The notes: a model not told the origin generated them from the sequence alone. 35,840 bases of DNA from Nocardiopsis chromatogenes YIM 90109 (GCF_000341185.1 NZ_ANBH01000004.1:21473-57312); one strand, 5' to 3'; shown: positions 24,867 to 33,958, counted from the stretch's first letter. Translations and numbers: made by a program.

Positions 24867-25337
24867 TCAGGTGGTGCGGCCGAAGTCCTCGGGGGTGATG
24901 GTGTCCAGGAACTCCCGGAACTTCTCCACCTCGTCCTCCTGCTCGTCCGGGATGGGGACGCCCGCCTCGTCGATGACCTCTTCCTTGGCGTAGATCGTCG
25001 CTCCGGTGCGCAGCGCCAAGGCGATGGAGTCCGACGGGCGCGCGCTCACCTCGACGCCGTTGGAGAACACCAGTTCGGCGTAGAAGATGCCGTCGTCCAG
25101 GGCGGTGATGTTGACGGTGTCCAGCGTCGCGTCCAGGGCCTCGAGGACGTCGCGGAAGAGGTCGTGGGTCAGCGGGCGGGCGGGGGTGACCCCTTGCTGG
25201 GCCAGCGCGATCGCGGTGGCCTCCACCGCCCCGATCCAGATGGGCAGGTAGCGTTCGCCGCCGGTCTCCTTCAGCAAGACGATCGGCTGGTTCGAGGGCA
25301 TCTCGACCCGGACGCCGACGACCTCCATGTGCTTCAC
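24867..25337 (-). CDS. DUF151 (bifunctional nuclease family) protein
   Basis: A 156-residue protein of the DUF151 family, which has a plant member with DNase and RNase activity; the bacterial role is not established. Typical segments are VVGVRVEMPSNQPIVLLKE at the start, YLPIWIGAVEATAIA near residue 30, LTHDLF, FYAELVFSNG, and SARPSDSIALALRTGA near 100. In actinobacteria it is commonly near FHA and MerR genes, as partly here. The start is GTG at 25337, with GGAG about ten bases before; ATG at 25328 is an alternative. The upstream open frame lacks coding character. Confidence 0.88.
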   Translation of the reverse strand: MKHMEVVGVRVEMPSNQPIVLLKETGGERYLPIWIGAVEATAIALAQQGVTPARPLTHDLFRDVLEALDATLDTVNITALDDGIFYAELVFSNGVEVSARPSDSIALALRTGATIYAKEEVIDEAGVPIPDEQEDEVEKFREFLDTITPEDFGRTT

Positions 25338-25508
25338 TGCGGCTCCGTCCCCACGACTGGTGTACCGGATGGGCACCGGCCCGGCTGTGCTGTCGTTCCC
25401 GTCCTCGTACAAGGCTAGGCCGCCGCCTCCGGACGGGGCGCCCTGGGGCCTGGGGCCGCTCCGCGCCGCTGCCGACGGTCTTCGATAACAAGGCTGTCCG
25501 GTCGGGGG

Positions 25509-25531
25509 CGGGCGCAAACCTTCCGCGCCCG
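25509..25531 (-). terminator. Weak hairpin after the FHA gene
   Basis: Seven-base stem (CGGGCGC with GCGCCCG) and a 9-base loop, about 20 bases after the FHA stop on the minus strand. No T-run; only suggestive. Confidence 0.3.
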
Positions 25532-25551
25532 GCCCCTGTGCGCGTTCCTGG

Positions 25552-26094
25552 TCAGCGGCGCGGCTTGGTCAGCAGCACCAGGCGGAACTTGCCGATCTGC
25601 ACCTCGTCGCCGCCGCCGAGCTCGGCCTCGTCTATGCGCTCGCGGTTGACGTAGGTGCCGTTCAGGCTGCCCACGTCGCGCACGCCGAAGCCGTCGCCGC
25701 GGCGGAAGAACTCCACGTGGCGGCGGGACACCGTGACGTCGTCGAGGAAGATGTCGCTGTTGGGGTGGCGCCCGGCGGTGGTGACGTCGGAGTCGAGCAG
25801 GAACCGGCTGCCGGCGTTGGGGCCCCGCTTGACCACCAGCAGAGCGGTACCGGGCGGGAGCGCGTCCACGTTGCCCGTGTCCGCGGGGGCCTCCTCGGCG
25901 GCGTCCGTCTCGGCCTCCAGGGCCTGGATGCCGGCGATGGAGATGGTGGACGTGGTCTCGCCGACGGAGTCGCGGCGCTCACCGGCCCGGGCGGGCTCTT
26001 GTCCGCCCCGGTGCAGGGGGGTCCCACAGTTGGAGCAGAAACGGGCATCATCCGCAACGGCGTGACCGCACTGCGTGCAGTTAACGCTCGACAT
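25552..26094 (-). CDS. Zinc-ribbon FHA-domain protein, GarA/OdhI-like
   Basis: 180 residues. The N-terminus has a zinc ribbon (CTQCGHAVADDARFCSNCG, residues 6-24). Residues 45-49 read GETTS, like the ETT motif that Ser/Thr kinases phosphorylate in mycobacterial GarA and corynebacterial OdhI. Residues about 95-175 form an FHA domain with the phosphothreonine-binding GRHPNSDIFL, VSRRHVEF and LNGTYVN signatures. GarA and OdhI restrain 2-oxoglutarate dehydrogenase and related enzymes until phosphorylated; a similar control of nitrogen and carbon balance is inferred here. The added zinc ribbon distinguishes it from the short GarA form. The start ATG at 26094 has GGAGG about 13 bases upstream, a long spacing. 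Confidence 0.9.
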   Translation of the reverse strand: MSSVNCTQCGHAVADDARFCSNCGTPLHRGGQEPARAGERRDSVGETTSTISIAGIQALEAETDAAEEAPADTGNVDALPPGTALLVVKRGPNAGSRFLLDSDVTTAGRHPNSDIFLDDVTVSRRHVEFFRRGDGFGVRDVGSLNGTYVNRERIDEAELGGGDEVQIGKFRLVLLTKPRR

Positions 26095-26299
26095 AGGTCG
26101 GCTCGGCCTCCTACCGCACGGGGGCGGTGCTCAGATACGTATCGGCTGCTGGTCTGGTCTGCCTGGCGGCCGGAGCCGCTCACCTCCCAGGCTCTCCCTC
26201 CCTGGCAACGCAGAAGGTGCTCGCCGGTGTTCCCGGATCGCCCTCGGCGTCCTCCTCCTTCCCCGAGGCGTCCGTCCGGCCTGCCCCGCCCGCGTCGCC

Positions 26300-26316
26300 A
26301 GTGTTGCGGGAACACT
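26300..26316. promoter_or_regulatory. Inverted repeat upstream of the FHA gene
   Basis: AGTGTT-GCGGG-AACACT, arms of six with a 5-base centre, lies just downstream (minus strand) of a TAGAGT element and could be an operator for the FHA gene. No regulator family is assigned. Confidence 0.35.
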
Positions 26317-26395
26317 CGACTCTAAACCATATCCAGCCCCCGCCGGAGCGCCCGCGGGCCCTGAGCCGCAACGGATTTCGGCCGACTCCGGCCGT

Positions 26396-26429
26396 GGGGT
26401 GCGGACGGCCCGCAAGCCCTCCGCACCCC
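26396..26429 (-). terminator. Terminator of the GDP-mannose pyrophosphorylase operon
   Basis: Ten-base perfect stem (GGGGTGCGGA with TCCGCACCCC) and a 14-base loop, 22 bases after the stop codon at 26452 on the minus strand. Confidence 0.75.
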
Positions 26430-26451
26430 CGCCACCGGGGCCGATCCCGGC

Positions 26452-28950
26452 CTACCCCTCGGCGCGCTCCACGACCGCGCCCCACTCGTCCAGCAGTCGC
26501 TGGGCCGCGTCCGAATCGGACCCCTCGGCCCAGATCCGGGTGACCGCCTCGGCGGTGTCGGGCAGTACCAGGGCCCAGTCGCCGTTCGGCTCGACCACCC
26601 GGACGCCGTCGGTAGTGTCGATCTCGCGGTCGCCCGCGGCCTCCACCACCGCCCGCATCACGCTGCCCTTGACCGCCCAGGGCGTGGGCACCGAGCGGCG
26701 CAGCTGGTGCGCCTGCGGGATGCGGCGGTCGATCTGGCCGAGCGACAGCCGCGTGCGCGCCACCAGGCCCAGCAGCCGCACGAACGCCGCGATGCCGTCG
26801 GAGGTGCGGGAGAACTCCGGCAGGATGTACCCGCCCCGCCCGTCCCCGGCGAAGACGATGTCCTCGGCCTTGGCCGCCTTGGTGAGCTCGTCGGTGGCGG
26901 TGGGGGTCCACTGGACCTCGACGCCGTGGAAACGGGCCACCCTCTCGGCCACGCGGGTGGTGGTCACCGGGAGCGCCACCCGCCCACCGCCGCGCTCGGC
27001 GGCCACCAGGTCCAGGACGACCAGCAGCGCGCGCTCGTTGTCGACGAACTCGCCGTTCTCGTCGACGATGGACAGCCGCTCGGCCACCGGGTCGAAGCGC
27101 ACCCCGAAGTCGGCCTTGGAGGACTCCACCAGCTCCCCCAGGTGCTGCAGGTCGCGCATCTGCTTGGCCAGGGTGTCGGTGGGCGAGGCCTCGTCCAGCC
27201 GGTTGTTCAGCGTCATCACGTCGGCGCCGACCTTGCTGAGCAGCGACGGCAGCACCAGCGCGCCGGTCCCCCCGGCGCAGTCGACGACGACCTTCATCTC
27301 CGCCTCGTCGATGCCGGAGGTGTCGATGCTCCGCAGCAGTTCCTGGGTGTAGCCCTCGATACCGCGCGAGGGGAAGGACAGCTCGGCGATCTCGCCGGGG
27401 AAGGCACGGCGGAACTCGGCGCGCGAGTAGACGCGCTCCAGCTTCCGCTGGGCCGCCGGGGAGAGGTCGGCCCCGCTGGAGTCGAGGAAGACCAGGTCGA
27501 CCGACTGCGGGTCGCCGGGCGTGGTGCGCAGGGCGATGCCGCCGCTGACGCCGCTGTGGGAGGTGTTGTAGCGCGCCACCGGCATGGGGACGGCCTCCAG
27601 GTCCCGCACGTCGATCGCGCCCGCCGTCAGGGCGCTGACGACCGCGCGCTTGAGCGTGCGCGCGCCGCGGGAGGCGTCCCGGGAGGTGGTGACGACCGAC
27701 CCCTTCTTGAGGGTGGTGGCATACGCGCTGGCCAGGCGGACGGCGAGTTCGGGGGTGATCTCGACGTTGATCAGGCCGGACACGCCCCGGGGCCCGAACA
27801 GCGAGCGCTGGCCGCGCGACTCCCAGATGACGTTGGTGTTGACGACCGCCCCGGCCTCGATGGTCTTGAACGGGTAGACCTTGATGTCGTTGGACAGGTA
27901 CGCCTCGGCCTCGATGACGCATTCCTCGCCGATGATGGCGCCCTCTTCGATGCGGGCCCCGGACATCACGTCGGTGTTCTTGCCGACGACGCACCCGCGC
28001 AGGTTGGTCGAGGCGCCCACGTACACGTTGTCGTGCACGACGGTGCGGTGCAGGAATGCCTCCGAGCGCACCACGGCGTTGCTGCCCAGCACGGTGTACT
28101 CGCGCAGCTCGGCCCCGGCCTCCACCTTGGCGTAGTCCCCGATGTAGAGGGGGCCCTTGAGGACGGCCTCGGGGTCCACCTCGGCGCCTTCGCCGACCCA
28201 CACCCCCGGCGAGACCTCGAAACCGTCGATCTCCACGTCCACGAGGCCCTTGAGGACGTCGGCCTGGGCGCTGAGGTAGGACTCGTGGGTGCCCACGTCC
28301 TCCCAGTAGCCGTCGGCGATGTAGCCGTAGAGCGGCTCGCCCTCCTTGAGCAGCTCGGGGAAGACGTCGCCGGACCAGTCCACCACCTCCCCGGCGGCGA
28401 CCCGCTCCAGCACCTCGGGCTCCATGATGTAGATGCCGGTGTTGACGGTGTCCGAGAAGACCTGCCCCCAGGTGGGCTTCTCCAGGAACCGCTGCACGCG
28501 CCCCTCGTCGTCGACGATGATGATGCCGAACTCCAGGGGGTTGGCCACCCGTTTGAGGCCGATGGTGACCATGGCCCCGTTCTCGCGGTGGAAGCGCAGC
28601 ATGTCGCTCAGGTCGATGTCGGTGAGCGCGTCACCGGAGATGACGATGAACGGTTCGCCGTGCAGGTGCTGCTCGGCGTTCTTGACGCTGCCGGCGGTGC
28701 CCAGCGGCACCTCCTCGGCCACGTAGTGCAGCTTCATCCCCAGCTCTTCGCCGTCGCCGAAGTAGTTGCGGATGAGGGTGGCCAGGAACTGCACGGTCAC
28801 CACGGTCTCGTCGAAGCCGTGCCGCTTGAGCAGCCGGAGCACGTGCTCCATGATCGGCTTGTTGACCACGGGCAGCAGCGGTTTGGGCTGGTTCGCGGTC
28901 ATGGGGCGCAGGCGGGTCCCCTCACCGCCCGCCATGACGACGGCCTTCAT
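26452..28950 (-). CDS. Mannose-1-phosphate guanylyltransferase with degenerate phosphomannomutase domain
   Basis: An 832-residue protein. Residues 1-235 are a nucleotidyltransferase ([30 protein letters not shown]) that should make GDP-mannose or a related sugar nucleotide for glycans. Residues about 250-370 are left-handed beta-helix hexapeptide repeats. Residues about 380-830 align with phosphomannomutase, but the TASHNP phosphoserine loop reads ALRTTPGDP, the DGDADR metal loop reads FDPVAERL, and the GEMSGH loop reads GDGRGG. All three catalytic motifs are lost, so this domain is probably regulatory. Long proteins of this kind are usual in actinobacteria. The start ATG at 28950 has GGAGGTG upstream. 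It lies 109 bases after the phosphatidyltransferase gene. Confidence 0.92.
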   Translation of the reverse strand: MKAVVMAGGEGTRLRPMTANQPKPLLPVVNKPIMEHVLRLLKRHGFDETVVTVQFLATLIRNYFGDGEELGMKLHYVAEEVPLGTAGSVKNAEQHLHGEPFIVISGDALTDIDLSDMLRFHRENGAMVTIGLKRVANPLEFGIIIVDDEGRVQRFLEKPTWGQVFSDTVNTGIYIMEPEVLERVAAGEVVDWSGDVFPELLKEGEPLYGYIADGYWEDVGTHESYLSAQADVLKGLVDVEIDGFEVSPGVWVGEGAEVDPEAVLKGPLYIGDYAKVEAGAELREYTVLGSNAVVRSEAFLHRTVVHDNVYVGASTNLRGCVVGKNTDVMSGARIEEGAIIGEECVIEAEAYLSNDIKVYPFKTIEAGAVVNTNVIWESRGQRSLFGPRGVSGLINVEITPELAVRLASAYATTLKKGSVVTTSRDASRGARTLKRAVVSALTAGAIDVRDLEAVPMPVARYNTSHSGVSGGIALRTTPGDPQSVDLVFLDSSGADLSPAAQRKLERVYSRAEFRRAFPGEIAELSFPSRGIEGYTQELLRSIDTSGIDEAEMKVVVDCAGGTGALVLPSLLSKVGADVMTLNNRLDEASPTDTLAKQMRDLQHLGELVESSKADFGVRFDPVAERLSIVDENGEFVDNERALLVVLDLVAAERGGGRVALPVTTTRVAERVARFHGVEVQWTPTATDELTKAAKAEDIVFAGDGRGGYILPEFSRTSDGIAAFVRLLGLVARTRLSLGQIDRRIPQAHQLRRSVPTPWAVKGSVMRAVVEAAGDREIDTTDGVRVVEPNGDWALVLPDTAEAVTRIWAEGSDSDAAQRLLDEWGAVVERAEG

Positions 28951-29059
28951 CTGGGGCACCTCCGGTCCGCCGGGGCGGTGCGCCTGCCCGCCGCCGGTCT
29001 GTGTCGCTCGTCGCTGGTCCTGCCCCCGGTCGGTCGCTGGTACGCCCTCGGGCGTGCTC

Positions 29060-29815
29060 TCATGGCGAGGAAGTCGCTCCCTTCCTGTCACTGCGGGGTG
29101 GCCCCGGGTCACCGGAGGAGGGGGCCTCCGGCCCTGTGGCCGTCGGCTCCTCGCCCTCGCGGGCCCCGGATGCGCCGCGCGTGGCCGCCGCGACGGCGCC
29201 GGGGTCGTGCCCCTGCGCGATCGCGCGGTCGGCCCGCCGGGCCTGCCTGATGAGGCTCTGGCCCTGGACCGCGTACAGCAGTCCGGCCCACCAGTAGATA
29301 GCAGTTCCCCACAGTGCGAACGCCCAACCCGTGATGCGGGCGACATCGCCGACGATTCCGCCGTACCCGGCGACGAACAGCAGCGGGAAGGAGTAGAGCA
29401 GGCACAGCGTCGCCGCCTTGCCCGCGAAGTTGACCGGGAGCGGCCCGTACCCGAAGTGCCGCAGCACCGGCAGCGACCCGATCATCAGCACGTCGCGCAG
29501 CACCAGCACGGCCATCAGCCACCAGGGCACGACGCCGCGGACGACCAGGCCGAGCACCGCGGCGAAGATGTAGAGCCGGTCGGCCATCGGGTCGAGCACG
29601 GCACCGAGCCTGCTGGTCTGGTTCCACGCGCGCGCGATCTTGCCGTCGAGCCAGTCCGACAGCCCGGCGAACGCCAGGACGCCCAGGGCCCACCAGTCGG
29701 CCTCGGGGACCAGGACGAGCCACAGGAACAGCGGCACACCGAGCAGCCTCAGCATGCTGAGCATGTTCGGGATCGTCCACACGCGGTCGCCCGGCGTGTT
29801 CGTACGGTTCGCCAC
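29060..29815 (-). CDS. CDP-alcohol phosphatidyltransferase
   Basis: An integral membrane enzyme of 251 residues that transfers a phosphatidyl group from CDP-diacylglycerol to an alcohol. The family signature D-G-x2-A-R-x8-G-x3-D-x3-D is complete in [17 protein letters not shown] followed by LDPMADR (residues 57-80). About five to six hydrophobic segments follow. The C-terminal 60 residues are hydrophilic ([14 protein letters not shown]...). Phosphatidylglycerophosphate synthase is the likely activity (glycerol 3-phosphate acceptor), but inositol or other acceptors cannot be excluded. The start is GTG at 29815 with GGAGGTGGG directly before. It is the first gene of the operon with the GDP-mannose pyrophosphorylase. 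Confidence 0.88.
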   Translation of the reverse strand: MANRTNTPGDRVWTIPNMLSMLRLLGVPLFLWLVLVPEADWWALGVLAFAGLSDWLDGKIARAWNQTSRLGAVLDPMADRLYIFAAVLGLVVRGVVPWWLMAVLVLRDVLMIGSLPVLRHFGYGPLPVNFAGKAATLCLLYSFPLLFVAGYGGIVGDVARITGWAFALWGTAIYWWAGLLYAVQGQSLIRQARRADRAIAQGHDPGAVAAATRGASGAREGEEPTATGPEAPSSGDPGPPRSDRKGATSSP

Positions 29816-29959
29816 CCCACCTCCAGAGTTCCCCGTTCCGAGCCTACCGGTCCCACCTCTGGCGGATTCTCAGCGTCCGAAACCCTTTAGTGGGGTCTTT
29901 CCCCGCTTGGGGTACGGCCGACCGGCCCATATCGGACCGTGTCGGGGGCCGGAGGCGCG

Positions 29960-29973
29960 GAGGGGCGCCCCTC
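29960..29973. terminator. Palindrome at the ArsA gene stop, possible terminator
   Basis: GAGGGGCGCCCCTC is a perfect 14-base palindrome overlapping the stop codon of the ArsA-like gene. It may take part in ending the CstA operon, but the stem has no proper loop. Confidence 0.3.
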
Positions 29974-30892
29974 ACACGCGGGCGCCCAGCGCGCGCAGCG
30001 CGGGCATGCCGGTCGGCTCGCCGGGGGTGAGGGCGAGTTCGACGGCGCCGGTCCGGGCGAAGCGCCGCCGCGCCGCCGCGAGCGGCTCGGGGGCGGCGTC
30101 CTCGGGGACCTGGTTGATGACGGCGGGGCCCAGTCGGAACCCGGCCTTGGCGAGCTGCTCGGCGGCGCGCTCGGTCTCGGCCAGCACCATGCGCCTGGGG
30201 ATCATCACCAGGCGCACCCAGGCGTCCCCGCGGAGGCGGTCGGCGGCCCGCTCCAGCTTGTGCCTGCGCGCGTGCAGCTTCTCCAGGAGGGGGTCGTCGG
30301 GCGCCTCGCCGGGGCCGCCGAGGATCCCGGCGGCGAGGCGGTCGGCGTCCAGCACGCGCTCGCGCTGCCGGGCGAGCCCCCGCACCCAGGGGGTGAGGAG
30401 TTCGGGCAGGGCGAGCAGCCGGAGCAGGTGCCCGGTGGGGGCGCTGTCGACGACGAGCCGGTCCCAGGTGCCGGGGACCTCCTCCATGGTGTCCATGAGC
30501 AGGTCGGCCAGGGCCGACTCGGCCATGCCCGGGCTGGAGGCGGCGTGCTCCAGGTGGCGGGAGACCGCGGGCATGATGTCGCGGGGAAGCGCGCGGTAGG
30601 CGTCGTCGGTCACCTCGCCGATGCGGCGCTTGACCGCGGTGTCGGCGTCGGGTTCGCGCGCCCAGAGGGCGTCGGCGACCTTCACGGGCCGGTCGCCCAG
30701 GCGGGTCTGGAGCGCGTCGCCGAGCGAGTGGGCGGGGTCGGTGGACACGAGGAGCGTGCGCAGTCCGGCGTCGGCGCAGTTGAGGGCGTAGGCGGCGGCC
30801 ATGGTGGTCTTGCCGACGCCGCCCTTGCCGCCGAAGAAGACGATGGGCGGCTCGTGCGCCCCGTCCTCAGCCGGGCCCTGACCCCTGCTCAA
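29972..30892 (-). CDS. ArsA/GET3-family ATPase
   Basis: A 306-residue P-loop ATPase. FFGGKGGVGKTTMAAA near residue 20 is the deviant Walker A of the ArsA/Get3 group, STDPAHSLGDAL near 50 is the switch I-type motif, and DSAPTGHLLRLL near 150 is the ArsA signature. No arsenic pump or tail-anchored insertion partner is next to it; it lies in an operon with CstA and the cory-CC-star protein, which is a recurring actinobacterial grouping as far as I recall. The start is uncertain: TTG at 30892 gives a TTGA overlap with the upstream stop and GGGAG seven bases before; GTG at 30898 is the alternative. The function is probably membrane protein handling, not arsenite export. Confidence 0.88.
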   Translation of the reverse strand: MSRGQGPAEDGAHEPPIVFFGGKGGVGKTTMAAAYALNCADAGLRTLLVSTDPAHSLGDALQTRLGDRPVKVADALWAREPDADTAVKRRIGEVTDDAYRALPRDIMPAVSRHLEHAASSPGMAESALADLLMDTMEEVPGTWDRLVVDSAPTGHLLRLLALPELLTPWVRGLARQRERVLDADRLAAGILGGPGEAPDDPLLEKLHARRHKLERAADRLRGDAWVRLVMIPRRMVLAETERAAEQLAKAGFRLGPAVINQVPEDAAPEPLAAARRRFARTGAVELALTPGEPTGMPALRALGARV

Positions 30893-31164
30893 CAGCACAC
30901 TCCCGGATCGCCGAACTCTTCGCGCCCCATGCGCTGGTGCCATTCGTGCAGGTCGGCGACCATGTAGGGGATGAGGTCGAGCGTCTCATAGGCCACCGGC
31001 CCCTCCACCCCCAGGGTCTCCAGGAGCATCAGGGCCCGCAGCGTGTCCTGCTGGGTGCGCGCCTCGCGGCGCATGACGTGGCGCCACCGGGTGTCGAACC
31101 AGGCGGTGTGGAACTCCTCCACCGTGCGCCAGGCCGCACGCAGGCGTTCGAGGCGCGCACCCAT
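30889..31164 (-). CDS. Cory-CC-star family small protein
   Basis: 91 residues ending in GVCC directly before the stop, the hallmark that names this family. The body is helical and charged (RLERLRAAWRTVEEF, HVMRREARTQQDTLRALM, IPYMVADLHEWHQRM). E. coli YbdD, the small partner of CstA/BtsT transporters, also ends in two Cys, so this is likely the actinobacterial counterpart that works with CstA. The start ATG at 31164 has GGGAGG about ten bases upstream. It follows cstA by 22 bases and overlaps the ArsA-like gene by TTGA. The paired terminal Cys may bind metal or be modified. Confidence 0.88.
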   Translation of the reverse strand: MGARLERLRAAWRTVEEFHTAWFDTRWRHVMRREARTQQDTLRALMLLETLGVEGPVAYETLDLIPYMVADLHEWHQRMGREEFGDPGVCC

Positions 31165-31186
31165 CGCTCGGGCCTCCCGTTCTTCC

Positions 31187-32947
31187 TCAGGCCCCGGTAC
31201 CGGCGGACTCGTCCTCACCGCCGGCCCGGGCCTCGGCCGTGCCGCCCTCCGGGGCCCCGCCGGCGCTGCGCGCGGACCAGGCCTTCCACAGGGCGATGCC
31301 GGCCTCGACGATCAGCCAGAGCGCGACGACGAAGATGACCGCGTCCAGCGGCGCCAGCAGCACCCGGTCGATGAGCTGGTCGGAGGTGGCGAACTTCAGG
31401 AGGTTGGTGATCAGCGCCCAGGAGGTCATCACCATCAGGAAGACCAGCGGGATGAGCACGGCGACCGGGTTGCGGGCCTTCTTGGTGACCCACACGGCCA
31501 CGACGGCCAGCGCCAGGCCGGCGGTGAGCTGGTTGGTGGTGCCGAAGAGCTGCCACAGGGTGCCGAAGGCGAAGTCGCCGGGGATCATCGCCAGCGCCAG
31601 CGGCACCAGGGTGGCGACCACGGTGGCCAGGGTCAGGTTGCGCGCCAGCGGGCGGATCCGGGTGATCTCGCCGATCTCCTGCACGATGTAGCGCTGCAGG
31701 CGCACGCCGGTGTCCATGGTGGTGGCGGCGAAGCTGATCACGACCACGGCGGCGAACACGGTGGCGGTGGCCGCGGGGATGCCCAGGTTGGAGGCGAACC
31801 CGGCGACGCCGTTGACGAAGTTGCCGGTGGCCCCGGCCGAGGCGGTCTCCCAGTCGGCGTAGAGCGCCGACCAGTCCTGGTCGCCGACGATGACCACGCC
31901 GGCCGTGCAGGCCAGGATCGAGCACAGGGCCAGGCTGCCCTCGCCGATGGCGCCCATGTAGCCGACGTAGCGGGCGTCGGTCTCCTTGTCGAGCTGCTTG
32001 GAGGTGGTGCCCGAGGAGACCAGGCTGTGGAAGCCGGAGATGGCGCCGCAGGCCACGGTGATGAACAGCAGCGGGAACCAGTTGGGCGAGCCCTCGGGCA
32101 CGTCGTGGACGACCGGGGCGGCGATGGTGTCCATGCCGACCACGACGCCGAGCAGGATCAGCAGCAGGGCGACCAGCATCTGCTGCTGGTTGACGTAGTC
32201 GCGCGGCTGGAGCAGCAGCCAGACCGGCAGGCGAGAGGCGAGGAAGGCGTAGGCGAAGATCAGCACGATCCAGACCATGCGCGGCTCGACGCCGAGCAGC
32301 CCGGCCAGCGGGTCGGCGGTGATCGGGAACGTCTGGCCCAGCGGGATGCAGGCGTAGATGACCACCAGGGCCACGATCGAGGGCAGCAGCGCGGCGGTGC
32401 GGCGGCGGTAGACCCACTGGCCGACGGCGATCGCCAGCGGGATGGTCACCAGTACCGGCAGCACCGCCTCGGGGGTGCCGATGAACAGGTTGGTGATGAC
32501 CACCGAGAAGACCGCGTTCACCAGGGTCAGCAGGAAGAAGATGATGACCAGGAACAGCGAGCGCGAGCGGGGGCCGACGACCTCGCTGGCCAGGGTGCCG
32601 ATGCTCTTGGCCTTGTGGCGCACGGAGATGGCCAGGGCGCCGAAGTCGTGCACGCCCGCGGCGAAGACGGTGCCCAGGACCACCCACACCAGGGCCGGGC
32701 CCCAGCCCCAGAACACCGCGACGGCCGGGCCGACGATGGGGGCGGCGCCGGCGACGGAGATGAAGTGGTGGCTGAAGACGATGTGCTTGTTGGTCGGGAC
32801 GAAGTCCACGCCGTCCTTGTAGGCGTGGGCGGGGGTGGTGAACGCCGGGTCCAGCGCGAAGACGCGCTTGGAGAGGTAGGCCGAGTAGTACCTGTAGCCC
32901 AGCGCGAAGATCGCCAGTGCGGCGACCAGCACGACGACTGCCGGCAT
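31187..32947 (-). CDS. cstA: CstA carbon starvation protein, pyruvate/peptide transporter family
   Basis: A polytopic membrane protein of 586 residues with about 15 to 16 hydrophobic segments. Family motifs near the N-terminus include YYSAYLSKRVFALDP, DGVDFVPTNKHIVFSHHF and AGAAPIVGPA (residues 60-80); HDFGALAISVRHKAKSIG and SSGTTSKQLDKETDA lie further in. CstA and BtsT proteins import pyruvate or take part in peptide use when carbon is short; the substrate here is not determined. The length is nearer to the shorter actinobacterial type than to E. coli CstA (701). The start ATG at 32947 has AAGGATCC upstream. It is followed by the cory-CC-star gene. Confidence 0.94.
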   Translation of the reverse strand: MPAVVVLVAALAIFALGYRYYSAYLSKRVFALDPAFTTPAHAYKDGVDFVPTNKHIVFSHHFISVAGAAPIVGPAVAVFWGWGPALVWVVLGTVFAAGVHDFGALAISVRHKAKSIGTLASEVVGPRSRSLFLVIIFFLLTLVNAVFSVVITNLFIGTPEAVLPVLVTIPLAIAVGQWVYRRRTAALLPSIVALVVIYACIPLGQTFPITADPLAGLLGVEPRMVWIVLIFAYAFLASRLPVWLLLQPRDYVNQQQMLVALLLILLGVVVGMDTIAAPVVHDVPEGSPNWFPLLFITVACGAISGFHSLVSSGTTSKQLDKETDARYVGYMGAIGEGSLALCSILACTAGVVIVGDQDWSALYADWETASAGATGNFVNGVAGFASNLGIPAATATVFAAVVVISFAATTMDTGVRLQRYIVQEIGEITRIRPLARNLTLATVVATLVPLALAMIPGDFAFGTLWQLFGTTNQLTAGLALAVVAVWVTKKARNPVAVLIPLVFLMVMTSWALITNLLKFATSDQLIDRVLLAPLDAVIFVVALWLIVEAGIALWKAWSARSAGGAPEGGTAEARAGGEDESAGTGA

Positions 32948-33031
32948 TGAGGGATCCTTACTGTCCGCGGTTCGTTCCCCTTGATTCGACGGGCCTCGGG
33001 GGTACACCGCAAGGGGGTGGCTGGGAAGCGG

Positions 33032-33060
33032 ATACGTCGATTCGTCACGAATCGTGTCAA
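33032..33060 (-). promoter_or_regulatory. cstA promoter with palindrome filling the spacer
   Basis: Minus-strand TTGACA (33060-33055) is a perfect -35. The following 17 bases (33054-33038) are exactly the palindrome CGATTCGT-G-ACGAATCG, and the next hexamer is ACGTAT (33037-33032), a poor -10. A regulator binding the palindrome would sit between the two promoter elements. Confidence 0.65.
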
Positions 33061-33121
33061 GATCGACTAAAGTCACCAGAAGTTAGCATGAGATCCCGAT
33101 CACTACAAAGGCGTGACCTGC

Positions 33122-33958
33122 ATGGCGGCTCCCGACGACATCTCCGGTGCCTGGCGGCGGGCGGTCACCGCGGAGCTGTGCTGGACCGGCCCGGCGGGTC
33201 CGGCCGGGATCCCCGTGGTGCCGCTGGTCCTGGACGGGCGCCCGTGCGCCGCGCTGCCCGCCGCCCACCTGGACACCGCCGACACCCTGACCTCGGGGCG
33301 GGCGGCGTTCGCGCTGACCTCCGAGCGGCACGGCGGGCCGGGGATGGTGGCCTGCGGCCCGGTGGAGGTGGTCGCCGACGCCGACGGGAGGCTGTTCACC
33401 GAGCACCTGCTCGCCCAGGAGCTCGTCAAGCATCCGCCGACGCGGCTGCGCGCCGACAGCCTGATGGCCCAGCGGGAGAACTGGTGGTGGCTGCCGCGCG
33501 TGGTGGTCGTGCTGTCCCGCGTGGAGTCCGAGCGGGAGCTGCCGGTGCGGTCGGCCCCCGAGGACGCGGTGCTGGTCCGCCCGCCTCTGGGGCCCGGCAC
33601 CGAGGCCGAGGCCGCCGAGGACCCCCGTGTGGACGTGGTGACCGCGGACGGATGGCCCCGGGAGGGCACGGACCCGGCGTGGCTCCGCCGCCTGGACGGC
33701 GCCCCGCTGCACGGCCGCGGGGAGCGGGCGTTCCTGTTCGGACACCGGCACAGCCCCGACTTCGAGCGGTGGGAGCGGTGGCACCGGGCCGGGACGCTGA
33801 CGGGCGGCCGGCTGTCCGTGGAGGAGGCGGAGGGGGAACCGATGGGCGAGGTGGCGCCGTTCGGGGTCTTGGAGCGCCTGCGCAACCACCGCGAGCTGGT
33901 GAAGGCGTGCAAGGCGGGCGTGGCCGCGCTGGAGGCCCGCCAGGGAACGGGCGGCTGA
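33122..33958 (+). CDS. Unknown protein, possible flavin split-barrel (PPOX-like)
   Basis: 278 residues, divergent from cstA. I do not recognise it firmly. The N-terminal 150 residues (GIPVVPLVLDGRPCAALPA, AAFALTSERHGGPGMVACG, VEVVADADGRLF) look like the beta-strand pattern of pyridoxamine 5'-phosphate oxidase-like flavin or F420 binders, and LMAQRENWWWLPRVVVVLS follows. The second half is Glu/Arg-rich and hydrophilic. No signal peptide or membrane segment. The start ATG at 33122 has AAAGG ten bases before; GTG at 33113 is too close to that site. The shared 174-base upstream region with cstA means the cstA palindrome could also affect this gene. Confidence 0.75.
   Translation: MAAPDDISGAWRRAVTAELCWTGPAGPAGIPVVPLVLDGRPCAALPAAHLDTADTLTSGRAAFALTSERHGGPGMVACGPVEVVADADGRLFTEHLLAQELVKHPPTRLRADSLMAQRENWWWLPRVVVVLSRVESERELPVRSAPEDAVLVRPPLGPGTEAEAAEDPRVDVVTADGWPREGTDPAWLRRLDGAPLHGRGERAFLFGHRHSPDFERWERWHRAGTLTGGRLSVEEAEGEPMGEVAPFGVLERLRNHRELVKACKAGVAALEARQGTGG

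Larger units (their letters stand above)
26095..26451. other. Intergenic region between the FHA gene and the GDP-mannose pyrophosphorylase gene
   Basis: About 357 bases on the upstream side of the FHA gene. It holds the terminator at 26396-26429, an inverted repeat AGTGTT-GCGGG-AACACT (26300-26316), a TAGAGT -10-like element on the minus strand (revcomp of 26318-26323 region), and the small palindrome GATACGTATC (26134-26143). No gene is seen. Confidence 0.5.

Noticed and set aside
26707-29250. 847-codon plus-strand ORF
   Set aside because: Mirror frame of the GDP-mannose pyrophosphorylase gene; His/Asp/Val-rich with no start site.
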